The notes beneath the pieces were generated by a model, which worked only from the letters and a program-made list of their open reading frames with translations, did not search any database and had not been told where the DNA came from. Made by a program: the position numbers and the translations under genes. From the NCBI RefSeq assembly GCF_018129005.1, contig NZ_JAAEDL010000008.1:153848-217847 (forward strand): 64,000 nt of DNA, written 5' to 3'. This document shows positions 45,425 to 53,464 of this stretch, piece by piece. Each line of letters begins with the position of its first letter. Positions within the stretch are counted from its first letter, which is position 1. Origin of the DNA: Neoroseomonas eburnea. Its GTDB lineage: Bacteria; Pseudomonadota; Alphaproteobacteria; Acetobacterales; Acetobacteraceae.

Positions 45425-45630
45425 GCTCCCGCTTACGCGGGGGGACGTCCTGAGCAGGACGCTGGCCAGGTCACCCCGGGCTTGCTTACGCGACCCTCAG
45501 GGAACGCGTGAATCACATAGGGGGACCAGCTGGCGAGGGCCATGATGAGGCGAGCGAGTCTCGACCTCGAAGACGACAAGGTCTGCTGCGCCAGGACGCC
45601 GCAAGAAGATGTTGAACGCGATTAGACGAT
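45425..45630 (+). ncRNA. Candidate bridge/seek RNA region of the IS110 element
   Basis: This 206-nt non-coding tail has structure. GCCAGGTCACCCC (45465-45477) can pair with GGGGACCAGCTGGC (45521-45534) through about 11 bp with bulges, closing a loop of roughly 43 nt. That loop holds CGCGTGAATCACAT (45505-45518), which matches 13 of 14 bases of CGCGTGAACCACAT at the left insertion boundary (44327-44340). The one difference allows a G-U pair with the opposite DNA strand. GCTTACGCG occurs twice (45431, 45484). RNA ends, donor loop and the second target guide are not resolved. Confidence 0.55.
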
Positions 45631-46411
45631 AAGCGGACGTGTCGGATCTATCGGGAACTCGGCCTGCAACTGCGGAACAAGACGCCCAAGCGAAGGGTCA
45701 AGGCGAAGCTGCGCGAGGATCGCCGGCCACCGAGCCAGGCGAACGAGACCTGGGCGATGGACTTCATCCACGACCAGCTCGCCACCGGGCGGAAGATCCG
45801 GGTGCTGACGGTGATCGACACCTTCTCGCGCTACGCGCCGGTGATCGATCCGCGGTTCAGCTATCGGGCCGAAGATGTCGTGGCGGCGCTGGAGCAGGCC
45901 TGCGCCGTGCTGGGCTATCCGAAGACGATCCGGGTCGACCAGGGCACGGAGTTCGTCTCGCGCGATCTGGATCTGTGGGCGTACGCGAAGGGGGTGACGC
46001 TCGACTTCTCACGCCCTGGCAAGCCGACGGACAATGCCTTCGCGGAAGCGTTCAACGGGCGCGTCCGGGCAGAATGCCTGAACGCGCACTGGTTCCTGAC
46101 GCTTGCCGATGCGCGGGAAAAGTTGGAGGCTTGGCGCAGATACTACAACGAGGATCGTCCGCATGGGGCGATCGGGCAGAAGCCGCCCATTTCGTTGCAG
46201 AATCCCGATGGCATCACCAGCCCGTCACCGTGATCAAGGCCCGAAAACTCCACCTTCGGGCGCTCCAACGTTGGGGCTCGGAGCAGCAGCCGCCGGACTA
46301 CATCACCGGCGGACCGCTTCTAGGGGGTCAGGCCAATACCTAGTGCCGCCACAGAGAGGCCGATCAGTTGCAGCAGCGCTACGGGGCGCAGCCTTGCGAT
46401 CAGACTGTTCG

Positions 46412-47653
46412 TCATTGCGAGGTACCAGTTGCGGGCTGCAGCCGCGCGATGGGCCTTTCGGAGATCGGCAAGCTGAGGGCCGCTGCCGCCAGACTGAGCA
46501 GTACTGCAAGCAGCCAGACAGCATCGTATGAACCAAGGCGATCGAAGGCGACCCCACCTAGCCAACCGCCGAGGAACGAGCCCATCTGGTGGAAGAGGAA
46601 CACCACGCCGCCCAGCAACGACAGGTTCCGCACGCCAAATATGCTGGCGACCGTGCCGTTGGTCAGCGGCACGGTGCCGAGCCAGAGCAAGCCCATGGAC
46701 GCGCCGAAGGCCCAGGCGACCCAAGCGCTCGCCGGTGCCAGCACCAGGAACGCAATGGCAGCCGCACGCGCGAGGTAGATACCGGTCAACAGCAGAGGCT
46801 TCCTCACAGTGCCGCCCCATCGACCGAACAGCCATGTTCCGGCGACGTTGAACAGGCCGATCAGCGCCAGAACTGCCGTCCCGGTCTCCAGGCTGAGGCC
46901 GCGGTCCAGAAGGTAGGCCGGCAGGTGCGTGCCGATGAAGACGATCTGGAAGCCGCAGACGAAGAAACTCAGGCAAAGGAGCCGGAAGCCTGTGTGGCCG
47001 AGCGCCTGGAGAAGTGCGGCCCGGGCGGGGATGACAGGCTCGGCCAAGGCGGCCGCGATGCTGCCACGCGCCAGCACCGGCACCATGAGCAGCATGAGCA
47101 CCGCGACAGCGGAGAGCACCTGCAAGGCCCCGTCCCAATGAAAGGCGCCGATCAGCCAGAGTGCGGTGGGCAGCATCGCGAACTGACCGAATGAGCCCGC
47201 GGCACCGACGATGCCCATCGCCTCGCTGCGACGCCTGACCGGGACGACGCGGGCAACCGCGCCGAAGACGATAGTGAAGGCGGTGCCGGCCAAGCCTAGC
47301 CCGACCTGAAGTCCGGCCGACAACATGAGAGGGCCCGGCGTCGTCGCCTGCGCCATGAGGGCGAGCCCAGCGGCATACAGAACCGCTCCACCTGCGATGA
47401 CACGGCCGTCACCGTATCGGTCGGCGAGCCGCCCCGCGAAGGGCTGCGCAATGCCCCAGACCAGGTTCTGCACGGCGATGGCCAGGGCGAAGACTTCGCG
47501 CCCCCAGTCCTGGCCCGCCGACATCGGCTGCAGAAACAGGCCGAAGGCATGACGGATGCTGACCGAGATGGCGAGAACCACGGCCCCGGCACACAGCACC
47601 CATATGGCCGCCCTACCGAAGGATGGGTCCGTCGCACCGCCCTGGCCCGCCAT
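46412..47653 (-). CDS. MFS transporter
   Basis: This 413-residue protein has 12 predicted membrane segments and the MFS loop 2-3 motif GRLADRYGDGRVIAGGAVLY after AQPFAGRLADR. It resembles OxlT/monocarboxylate-type members (SIRHAFGLFLQPMSA). GGGAGGGAGG precedes the ATG. It follows the acyl-CoA ligase gene by 27 bases, so it could move the acid that the ligase activates. Direction and substrate are unknown. Confidence 0.85.
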   Translation of the reverse strand: MAGQGGATDPSFGRAAIWVLCAGAVVLAISVSIRHAFGLFLQPMSAGQDWGREVFALAIAVQNLVWGIAQPFAGRLADRYGDGRVIAGGAVLYAAGLALMAQATTPGPLMLSAGLQVGLGLAGTAFTIVFGAVARVVPVRRRSEAMGIVGAAGSFGQFAMLPTALWLIGAFHWDGALQVLSAVAVLMLLMVPVLARGSIAAALAEPVIPARAALLQALGHTGFRLLCLSFFVCGFQIVFIGTHLPAYLLDRGLSLETGTAVLALIGLFNVAGTWLFGRWGGTVRKPLLLTGIYLARAAAIAFLVLAPASAWVAWAFGASMGLLWLGTVPLTNGTVASIFGVRNLSLLGGVVFLFHQMGSFLGGWLGGVAFDRLGSYDAVWLLAVLLSLAAAALSLPISERPIARLQPATGTSQ

Positions 47654-47680
47654 GGCTGCGTCCTCCCTCCCCGACGCCGA

Positions 47681-49213
47681 TCAGCGCGGAAGCTGCTCCT
47701 TGAGCCGGAACCGCATGATCTTTCCCGAGCCAGTGCGCGGAATTTCGTCCGTCACCTGCACCGACTGCGGAACCTTGTAGGCCGACAGCGCGCGGCGGCA
47801 CGCGGCGATCAGGGCAGGGATGTTCACCCGCTCGCCGGGCTTTTCGGCGACGAACAGTACCGGTACTTCGCCAAGCTCCGCATGTGGTGCTGCGATCACG
47901 GCGCAGTCACGCACGCCAGGAAAGGCGGCGGCCACTTCCTCGATCTCGGCCGGCGCGATGTTCTGCCCGCCGCGGATGATGAGCTCCTTGAGGCGGCCCG
48001 TGATGGTGAGGAACCCGTCCGCATCGGCGCGGGCCAGGTCGCCGGTGTGATACCAGCCCTTTCGCAGCGCCTGCGCGGTCTCAGCAGGCTTGTTGTGGTA
48101 GCCGAGCATGACGTTGGGGCCGCGCACGATGAGCTCACCTTCCGCGCCCGGCGCCGCATCCTCTCCACTCGCCGGATCAAGCAGCCGCACTGTCAGGCCG
48201 GGAAGCGGCAGCCCGCAGGAGCCGAGCGGTCGCCCGCCCTGCATCCAGTTCATCGTGACCATCGTGCAGGTCTCGGTGATGCCGTAGCCGTCCAGCAGCG
48301 GTGAGCCGAAGCGGTCCTCCCAGGCGCGGTTGAGCGTGCCCGGCATGATCGCGCCAGCGGAGACAGAGCGGGTCAGCCGCGGCGCCACGGCCGCCTCGCC
48401 CTCCGGGATCGCTTGCAGCAGATAGTGGAACATGGTGGGCACGCCGGCGAAGAGCGTCGGCCTCTCTTCCGCCAGCAGGCGTCGCGCCTCGCCGGTCGAA
48501 TAGCGCTCCATGATCCGCACCGAGGCGCCGGTGGCAACGACCGAGAGGAAGGCGAGGTTCAGCCCATAGGAATGAAACAGTGGCAGGGGCGAGAGGAACT
48601 CGTCCTGCTCCGACAGGCCGAGGATTGGCGCCCAGCACGCGGCTGTTACCCACAGCATGCCGCGCAGCGTCAGGATAACGCCCTTTGCTCGACCCGTGGT
48701 GCCGGAGGTGTAGATGATGAAGGCGGGCTCCTCGAGCAGCGGCGGGTCGGGTGGCGCCATCGGAGGCACGCCGGCGCTCAGCGCCTCTAGCTCGCCGGCG
48801 CCGTTCCCGGCGACGATGACGGTCAGCAGCGCCGGCAGGCTCGCGCGGGCCTCGGCGATCACGCCCGCACGCTCGGCGCTGACGACGACGGCGCGGCAGC
48901 CCGCATCCTCGAGGCGATAGAGGATCTCGGGCACGGTCGCGTCGTGGCTGATCGGCACGTTGACCGCGCCGGCCCGCAAGATGGCGCAGGCAGATTCGAT
49001 CCAGGCGACGGAATTCGGCAGTAGCAACGCGACGCGGTCACCCGGCCTGACGCCGGCCGCCGCGATCCGCGCGGCGAGGTTGCCGCTGCGCGAGGCAAGC
49101 TCCGCCCAGGTCACACTGCGCGCGCTGTCTCGGAAGGCGGTCTTCCCGCCGCGCGCGGAGGCATGGCGGGCAAGGAGTTCGGACAGCGGCGCAATGAGAT
49201 CCGTGCGGATCAT
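47681..49213 (-). CDS. AMP-forming acyl-CoA synthetase
   Basis: This 510-residue ligase has the ATP loop IIYTSGTTGRAKGVILT, A5 motif LLDGYGITETC, GRLKELIIRGGQNIAPAEIE and the C-terminal catalytic Lys in RTGSGKIMRFRLK. ATG 49213 overlaps the region of the previous stop (1-base gap), so it is coupled to the binding-protein gene. The longer frame to 49270 lies inside that gene. It is of the long/medium-chain or aryl acid type; the substrate is unknown. Confidence 0.88.
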   Translation of the reverse strand: MIRTDLIAPLSELLARHASARGGKTAFRDSARSVTWAELASRSGNLAARIAAAGVRPGDRVALLLPNSVAWIESACAILRAGAVNVPISHDATVPEILYRLEDAGCRAVVVSAERAGVIAEARASLPALLTVIVAGNGAGELEALSAGVPPMAPPDPPLLEEPAFIIYTSGTTGRAKGVILTLRGMLWVTAACWAPILGLSEQDEFLSPLPLFHSYGLNLAFLSVVATGASVRIMERYSTGEARRLLAEERPTLFAGVPTMFHYLLQAIPEGEAAVAPRLTRSVSAGAIMPGTLNRAWEDRFGSPLLDGYGITETCTMVTMNWMQGGRPLGSCGLPLPGLTVRLLDPASGEDAAPGAEGELIVRGPNVMLGYHNKPAETAQALRKGWYHTGDLARADADGFLTITGRLKELIIRGGQNIAPAEIEEVAAAFPGVRDCAVIAAPHAELGEVPVLFVAEKPGERVNIPALIAACRRALSAYKVPQSVQVTDEIPRTGSGKIMRFRLKEQLPR

Positions 49214-49214
49214 G

Positions 49215-50426
49215 TCAGCCCTGCCGGATGATCGGGCAGGCGCTCTGTGATAGCGGCCGGTAGGCCTCATCGCCAGGGATCGTGGCGCACAGCTTGTAGT
49301 AGTCCCAGGGCCGCCGGGATTCCTCGGGGCGCTTTACCTCATAGACGTACATGTCGTGCACCATGCGGCCATCCACTCGGATGCGACCGTTCGTCGCGAA
49401 GAAGTCGTTGATCGGCGTGTCGCGCATCTTCGCCATGATGGCGGGCGTATCGAGCGAGCCGACCGCCTTGACCGACTGCAGGTAGTGCATGGTCGAGGAA
49501 TAGTCCCCCGCATCGCCCATATGCGGCATGCGGTTGCGCACGGCGAAGAAGCGCTGCGACCAGGCACGCGTCGCATCGTCGCGGTCCCAATAGAAGCCGT
49601 TGGTCAGCACCATGCCCTGTGCGACGGGCAGACCAAGCGCGTGGACATCGGGCAGCCAGGTGAGCAGTCCCACCACCGTCTGGCGGCGACGCAGGCCGAA
49701 CTCGTGCGCGGCCTTCACCGCATTGATGAAGACCGTCCCAGATCCCGCGATCGCGACGACCTGCGCGCCGGAGCCCTGCGCACGCAGTAGGAAGGAGGAG
49801 AGGTCCGCGCTCTCGACCGGATAGCGCACCGTGCCTGCGACCTGGCCGCCAGCGGCGCGCACCACCTCGATGGTGTCCGATTCCAGCGCGTGGCCGAAAG
49901 CATAGTCGGCAGTCAGGAAGAACCAACTCGTCTTGCCGTCTCGCAGCAGGGCATTTGCCGTACCACGGGCCAGCGCCACCGTGTCGTAGGCGTAGTGGAT
50001 GCTGTTGGGCGTGCAGCCCTCATTGGTGATGCGCGAGGAGCCGGAGCCGTTGACGATCGCGATCCTGCCGCGTTCGCGCGCAACACCCGCAACTGCGAGC
50101 GCGACGGCGGAATTGATCAGGTTCGCGATGAGGTGGACGTCGTTGCGGTCGTACCATTCACGCGCGCGAGACACGGCGACGTCGGGGCGGTTCTGGTGAT
50201 CGGCCACCACCACCTCGATTGGGCGGCCAAGCACCTGCTCACCGAAATCCTGCACTGCCATCCGCACCGCGGCGACCGCGCCTTCGCCCGCCTGGTCGGA
50301 GAACTGGCCCGACATGTCGGTGAGGACGCCGATGCGGATGGGCCCGGTCTGCGCCAGGGAGGGGCGGGCCAGCGTGGCCCCCAGTGCGGTCCCGAGGACT
50401 GCACGGTTGAAGCTTCGGCGCTGCAT
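49215..50426 (-). CDS. Liv-type ABC periplasmic binding protein
   Basis: This 403-residue protein has a signal peptide (SFNRAVLGTALGATLARPSLA) and the LivK-like fold (IRIGVLTDMSGQFSDQAGEG, VEVVVADHQ-like strand, ARGTANALLRDGKTSWFFLT). No permease or ATPase genes of this class lie beside it; it may share the Liv-type components at 21932-25297 or others elsewhere. It heads the minus-strand set with an acyl-CoA ligase and MFS transporter. Confidence 0.85.
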   Translation of the reverse strand: MQRRSFNRAVLGTALGATLARPSLAQTGPIRIGVLTDMSGQFSDQAGEGAVAAVRMAVQDFGEQVLGRPIEVVVADHQNRPDVAVSRAREWYDRNDVHLIANLINSAVALAVAGVARERGRIAIVNGSGSSRITNEGCTPNSIHYAYDTVALARGTANALLRDGKTSWFFLTADYAFGHALESDTIEVVRAAGGQVAGTVRYPVESADLSSFLLRAQGSGAQVVAIAGSGTVFINAVKAAHEFGLRRRQTVVGLLTWLPDVHALGLPVAQGMVLTNGFYWDRDDATRAWSQRFFAVRNRMPHMGDAGDYSSTMHYLQSVKAVGSLDTPAIMAKMRDTPINDFFATNGRIRVDGRMVHDMYVYEVKRPEESRRPWDYYKLCATIPGDEAYRPLSQSACPIIRQG

Positions 50427-50483
50427 GGACTCACCTCCTCGATGCTTTGCGGGCTGCTCTCGGCGGCTGCCCTGTCATCGGGG

Positions 50484-50492
50484 AGACTTGCA
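50484..50492. promoter_or_regulatory. AGACTTGCA motif upstream of binding-protein gene
   Basis: AGACTTGCA lies 58 bases upstream of the binding-protein start. The same nine bases occur inverted at 51574-51582 in the promoter region of the HxlR gene and the thioesterase operon. It is a candidate HxlR operator half-site. Confidence 0.35.
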
Positions 50493-50529
50493 TAGCAAAA
50501 CTAACGAATCAATGACCTCGTTGCGCGCC

Positions 50530-51507
50530 TTAGAGATGGTAGGCGGTGATGAAGCGGACCCGGCGCGCATGCGCCGGTTCGCCGCAGGCGGAGCAGATCA
50601 GCCTTGGCGTCAACGGACGTCCTGCGGGATCGAGGAAGGTCATGGTCGGGACGCGGCCGGGGCGGAGCCACCTGTCAGCCCAGGCTTTCATAAGGGCGAG
50701 GGGGGCGAACAGATCCCAGCCCTCCGGCGTTAGGGCGTAGGCCGTCCCGCCCCACCCGCGTTCCAGCAATCCTCCGGCAACAAGGTTCTTCAGCCGCCCG
50801 GAGAGGATATTGGTGGCGATACCGAGATTCTGGTGGATCTCGTCGAAGCGGGTGTTGCCGTGGAAGAACTCCCTGAGGATCAGGAAGGTCCAACGGTCGC
50901 CGATGATCGAGAGGGTCCGCTCCACGGAGCACGGCCGTCGCCCGACGACCTGGCCATCCCGCCAGGGGCGGCGCTGCCGCGCCGGTGCTGCGCTGGCGGG
51001 CCGCCAGTAGTCCGGGGCGATGGCAAAGCTGACGCGACGGGCATCCACCGGCTCCCCATTCTCGGCCCAGACCACCCGGGGCGAGAACCAGGACCGACAG
51101 TCAAGATGGAACAGCGCTAGCGGCGGGCAGCCCGGTTGCAGCCAACGGTCGCCGAAGGCGAGCAGGGACAGGAAGACCGGGTAAAGGTCGAGGCCGCGCT
51201 CGGTCAGGAAGTAGCCTTTCCACCGGCGGGCCTCACCCAGTTCGCGGAGTTCGAAGATCCCGGCCTCGACCAGCTTGTCGAGGGTGGTGGTGAGGGTTGC
51301 GCGGGGGATGGCCAGGCGTTCGTGGAAGTCGCTGAAGCGGCGGGCGGAGAAGAACGCCTCCCGCGCCACCAGGAAGGTCCACGTGTCGCCCAGGATGGCG
51401 ATGGTGTCGGCCATGGCGCAGTCGCGCTCGCGGCCGCGCGGGACCGCCTTGTCCGGCCGTGTCGCCTCCTCCCCCGCCACGCTGATGCTCGCCAGACTGG
51501 CCGCCAT
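50530..51507 (-). CDS. Tandem HxlR-HxlR transcriptional regulator
   Basis: The protein has 325 residues with two complete HxlR winged-helix domains. Domain 1 is residues about 30-130 (AILGDTWTFLVAREAFFSA, RFSDFHERLAIPRATLTTTL, YFLTERGLDLYPVF). Domain 2 is about 193-290 (SIIGDRWTFLILREFFHGNT, RFDEIHQNLGIATNILSGRL, YALTPEGWDLF). Typical HxlR proteins have 100-130 residues and act as dimers, so this behaves as a covalent dimer. A C-terminal CSACGEPAHARRV segment may be a metal-binding piece. It is divergent from the molybdenum hydroxylase operon and probably controls it. Confidence 0.85.
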   Translation of the reverse strand: MAASLASISVAGEEATRPDKAVPRGRERDCAMADTIAILGDTWTFLVAREAFFSARRFSDFHERLAIPRATLTTTLDKLVEAGIFELRELGEARRWKGYFLTERGLDLYPVFLSLLAFGDRWLQPGCPPLALFHLDCRSWFSPRVVWAENGEPVDARRVSFAIAPDYWRPASAAPARQRRPWRDGQVVGRRPCSVERTLSIIGDRWTFLILREFFHGNTRFDEIHQNLGIATNILSGRLKNLVAGGLLERGWGGTAYALTPEGWDLFAPLALMKAWADRWLRPGRVPTMTFLDPAGRPLTPRLICSACGEPAHARRVRFITAYHL

Positions 51508-51573
51508 GATCTCTTCCCTGCCTTCGGCGATAAGCGCCCTCTTGCACCCTACCCCGCCTTCATGGTCTTGTCG

Positions 51574-51594
51574 TGCAAGTCTAGTTACGCAAGT
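51574..51594. promoter_or_regulatory. GCAAGT repeats in divergent HxlR/thioesterase promoter
   Basis: GCAAGT occurs at 51575-51580 and 51589-51594. The first copy is part of TGCAAGTCT, the complement of the motif at 50484. The position between the divergent genes suits an HxlR operator. Confidence 0.4.
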
Positions 51595-51647
51595 AGATAT
51601 GGATTAGGGAGGGCTCGAGTGTTGCGACATGCGCTAGTGCGCCTTGC

Positions 51648-52106
51648 GTGGGTGCCGTGAGCACCCGTCCGATGCTCGGCACCCTGGCCGACTACCGGCA
51701 GCATGTTGCGATCACCACCCGCTGGTCCGACAACGACGCCTACGGCCACATCAACAACGTCACTTACTATTCGTTCTTCGACACGGCGGTGAACACGTGG
51801 CTGATCCGCCGTGGCGTGCTGGACATCCAGAACAGCTCGGTGATCGGCCTGGTGGTCGAGACCGGTTGTCGCTACTTCCGGCCGCTCGCCTATCCGGTGG
51901 ACGTCACGGCCGGCATTCGTGTGGCCCGCATTGGAACCTCCTCCGTGCGCTACGAGGTCGGGATCTTCGGCGGCGAGGAGACGACGGCCGCCGCAGAAGG
52001 CCATTTCATCCATGTCTACGTCTCTCGCGAGACCGGGCGCCCGGTGCCCCTGCCGGCGGAACTGCGCGCGGCGCTCGAGACCATCCTCGCCACCCCGTCA
52101 GGCTGA
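51648..52106 (+). CDS. 4HBT-family acyl-CoA thioesterase
   Basis: This 152-residue hotdog protein has the 4-hydroxybenzoyl-CoA-thioesterase-type active-site string RWSDNDAYGHINNVTYYSFF, with the catalytic Asp in DNDAYGH. It starts with GTG 51648 (a second GTG at 51657 is possible); no strong ribosome-binding site is seen for either. First gene of the molybdenum hydroxylase operon. It may release a carboxylic acid from an aromatic or similar acyl-CoA. Confidence 0.82.
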   Translation: MGAVSTRPMLGTLADYRQHVAITTRWSDNDAYGHINNVTYYSFFDTAVNTWLIRRGVLDIQNSSVIGLVVETGCRYFRPLAYPVDVTAGIRVARIGTSSVRYEVGIFGGEETTAAAEGHFIHVYVSRETGRPVPLPAELRAALETILATPSG

Positions 52107-52112
52107 GGCGCG

Positions 52113-52982
52113 ATGAAGCCGCCACCCTTCCACTACCGCCGCTGCACAAGCCTTGAGGAGGCTGTCACCTTGCTTGCCGAGCATGGCGCTGAGGCAAAGG
52201 TGCTAGCAGGTGGGCAAAGCCTCATGCCGATGCTGAACTTCCGCCTGCTGCGCCCGTCGCTGCTGGTGGACATCGGCCGCATCGCCGGGCTCGAGGGCAT
52301 CGTCGAGGACGCGGCGGGCCTGACCATCGGCGCGATGACGCGGCATCGCAGGCTGGAGACCGACCCGCGCATCGCGCGGCACTTCCCGGTGCTGGCGCAT
52401 GCCATGACGCATGTCGCGCATCTGGCCATCCGCAATCGCGGCACGATTGGCGGCAGCCTGTCCCACGCCGATCCCGCCGCCGAACTCCCGATGATGGCGC
52501 TGCTGCTCGACGCGACGCTAAGGCTGAACCGACAGGATGGCGAGCGGGAGATCCCAGCGGCGGACTTCTTTCTCGGCAGCCTGACCACCGCGCTGGAGCC
52601 CGAGGAGGTTCTGACCGCCATCCGGCTCCCCTTCCTACCAAGCGGAGCGGGCTGGGGCTTCGAGGAAACGGCGCCCCGCGCCGGGGATTTCGCTACCGCG
52701 GCCGCGGCCTGCGTGCTCACCCGGCGCGGCGCCGCCGTAACCATGGTGCGCCTCGCGCTGATGGGCGTGCACGAAACACCGCTCCGTGTGCCCGCGGCAG
52801 AGGCTGTCCTGCTCGGCCAAGGCCCCGCCGCCTTCGCCCAGGCCGCGCGCATCGCCCGCGATGCGGTCGAGCCGAACAGCGACCTGCGGGCTTCCGCCGA
52901 GTTGCGTCGGCACATGGTGGAGGTGCAGGTCGGCCGCGTGCTCGCCGCCGCCTGGGCCCGCGCGACGGAGGTTGCGGCATGA
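52113..52982 (+). CDS. Molybdenum hydroxylase, FAD-binding medium subunit
   Basis: This 289-residue CoxM/CutM-type subunit has the FAD motifs KVLAGGQSLMPMLNFRLL and TIGGSLSHADPAAELPM. It passes electrons from the iron-sulfur subunit to an acceptor via FAD. Its stop overlaps the start of the small subunit (ATGA). With the genes at 52979 and 54219 it makes a three-subunit enzyme of the xanthine dehydrogenase family. Confidence 0.9.
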   Translation: MKPPPFHYRRCTSLEEAVTLLAEHGAEAKVLAGGQSLMPMLNFRLLRPSLLVDIGRIAGLEGIVEDAAGLTIGAMTRHRRLETDPRIARHFPVLAHAMTHVAHLAIRNRGTIGGSLSHADPAAELPMMALLLDATLRLNRQDGEREIPAADFFLGSLTTALEPEEVLTAIRLPFLPSGAGWGFEETAPRAGDFATAAAACVLTRRGAAVTMVRLALMGVHETPLRVPAAEAVLLGQGPAAFAQAARIARDAVEPNSDLRASAELRRHMVEVQVGRVLAAAWARATEVAA

Positions 52983-53464
52983 CCGCGAAGCAGCACATCG
53001 CCCTCACCGTGAATGGGCGGCGCGTCGAGGCGGAGGTCGAGCCGCGTCTGCTGCTGGCCGACTTCCTCCGTGGAACGCTTGGTCTGACCGGCACCCATGT
53101 CGGCTGCGAGCACGGCGTTTGCGGCGCCTGCACCATCCTGCTCGACGGTGTCAGCGCCAGATCCTGCCTAACACTCGCCGTACAGGCCGATGGAAGCAGC
53201 GTCGAGACGGTGGAAAGCCTTGGTTCGCCAGAGATGCTCTCCGATCTGCAGCTGGTCTTCCGCGAGCACCATGCGCTGCAATGCGGCTTCTGCACGCCGG
53301 GGATGCTGATGACCGCTACGGACCTGCTGCGGACGCAGCCGCTCGCGACCGACGAGGAGATCCGCGACGGGCTGTCGGGCAATCTCTGCCGCTGCACGGG
53401 GTATGAGAACATCGTGCGGGCGCTGCGCGCCGCAGCTGCGCGCCGGGAGACGACGACGCCATGA
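52979..53464 (+). CDS. Molybdenum hydroxylase, [2Fe-2S] small subunit
   Basis: This 161-residue CoxS-type subunit has a plant-type ferredoxin cluster (CEHGVCGACTILLDG) and the second, helical cluster domain (QCGFCTPGMLMT and GNLCRCTGYENIV). All eight cluster cysteines are present. Its stop overlaps the start of an MBL-fold gene, which separates it from the large subunit. Confidence 0.92.
   Translation: MTAKQHIALTVNGRRVEAEVEPRLLLADFLRGTLGLTGTHVGCEHGVCGACTILLDGVSARSCLTLAVQADGSSVETVESLGSPEMLSDLQLVFREHHALQCGFCTPGMLMTATDLLRTQPLATDEEIRDGLSGNLCRCTGYENIVRALRAAAARRETTTP

Larger units (their letters stand above)
44339..45630 (+). mobile_element. IS110-family insertion sequence nested in IS3 OrfB
   Basis: This 1292-bp element has no terminal inverted repeats and no target duplication. 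Its limits are set by the precise in-frame restoration of the host transposase (one-base ambiguity, because an A occurs at both ends). It has a 63-nt left non-coding end, one recombinase gene and a 206-nt right non-coding end. A long right end is the layout described for the IS1111 branch, where the guide RNA is downstream of the recombinase. Confidence 0.85.
44098..46233 (+). pseudogene. IS3-family transposase OrfB, split by IS110 insertion
   Basis: The left part (to 44338) reads LVDTVRREWDVSIRRACRVL and GYRRVHVLLRREGWRVNH. The right part (from 45631) continues in frame as KRTCRIYRELGLQLRNKTP, then the integrase core with DDE residues in WAMDFIHD, IRVDQGTEFVS and NAFAEAFNGRVRAEC. Removing 44339-45630 rejoins the frame exactly between His and Lys, so the only defect is the nested insertion. 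Confidence 0.88.
43763..46280 (+). mobile_element. IS3-family insertion sequence carrying a nested IS110 element
   Basis: The ends are imperfect inverted repeats. The left end begins TGAGCCC and the right complement CGAGCCCC; both share GGAGCGC and then GAGTTTTCGG further in. Subtracting the nested 1292-bp insertion leaves 1226 bp, a normal IS3-family length. It encodes OrfA and a split OrfB with DDE residues. No direct repeat flanks it (GATC left, GAGC right), and the left neighbour is cut, so flanking DNA was lost after insertion. Confidence 0.88.

Noticed and set aside
45425..45630. CRISPR-like or tRNA interpretation of the repeated GCTTACGCG segments
   Set aside because: Only two copies with irregular spacing and no spacers; no tRNA cloverleaf can be drawn. 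A guide RNA of the IS110 element explains them better.
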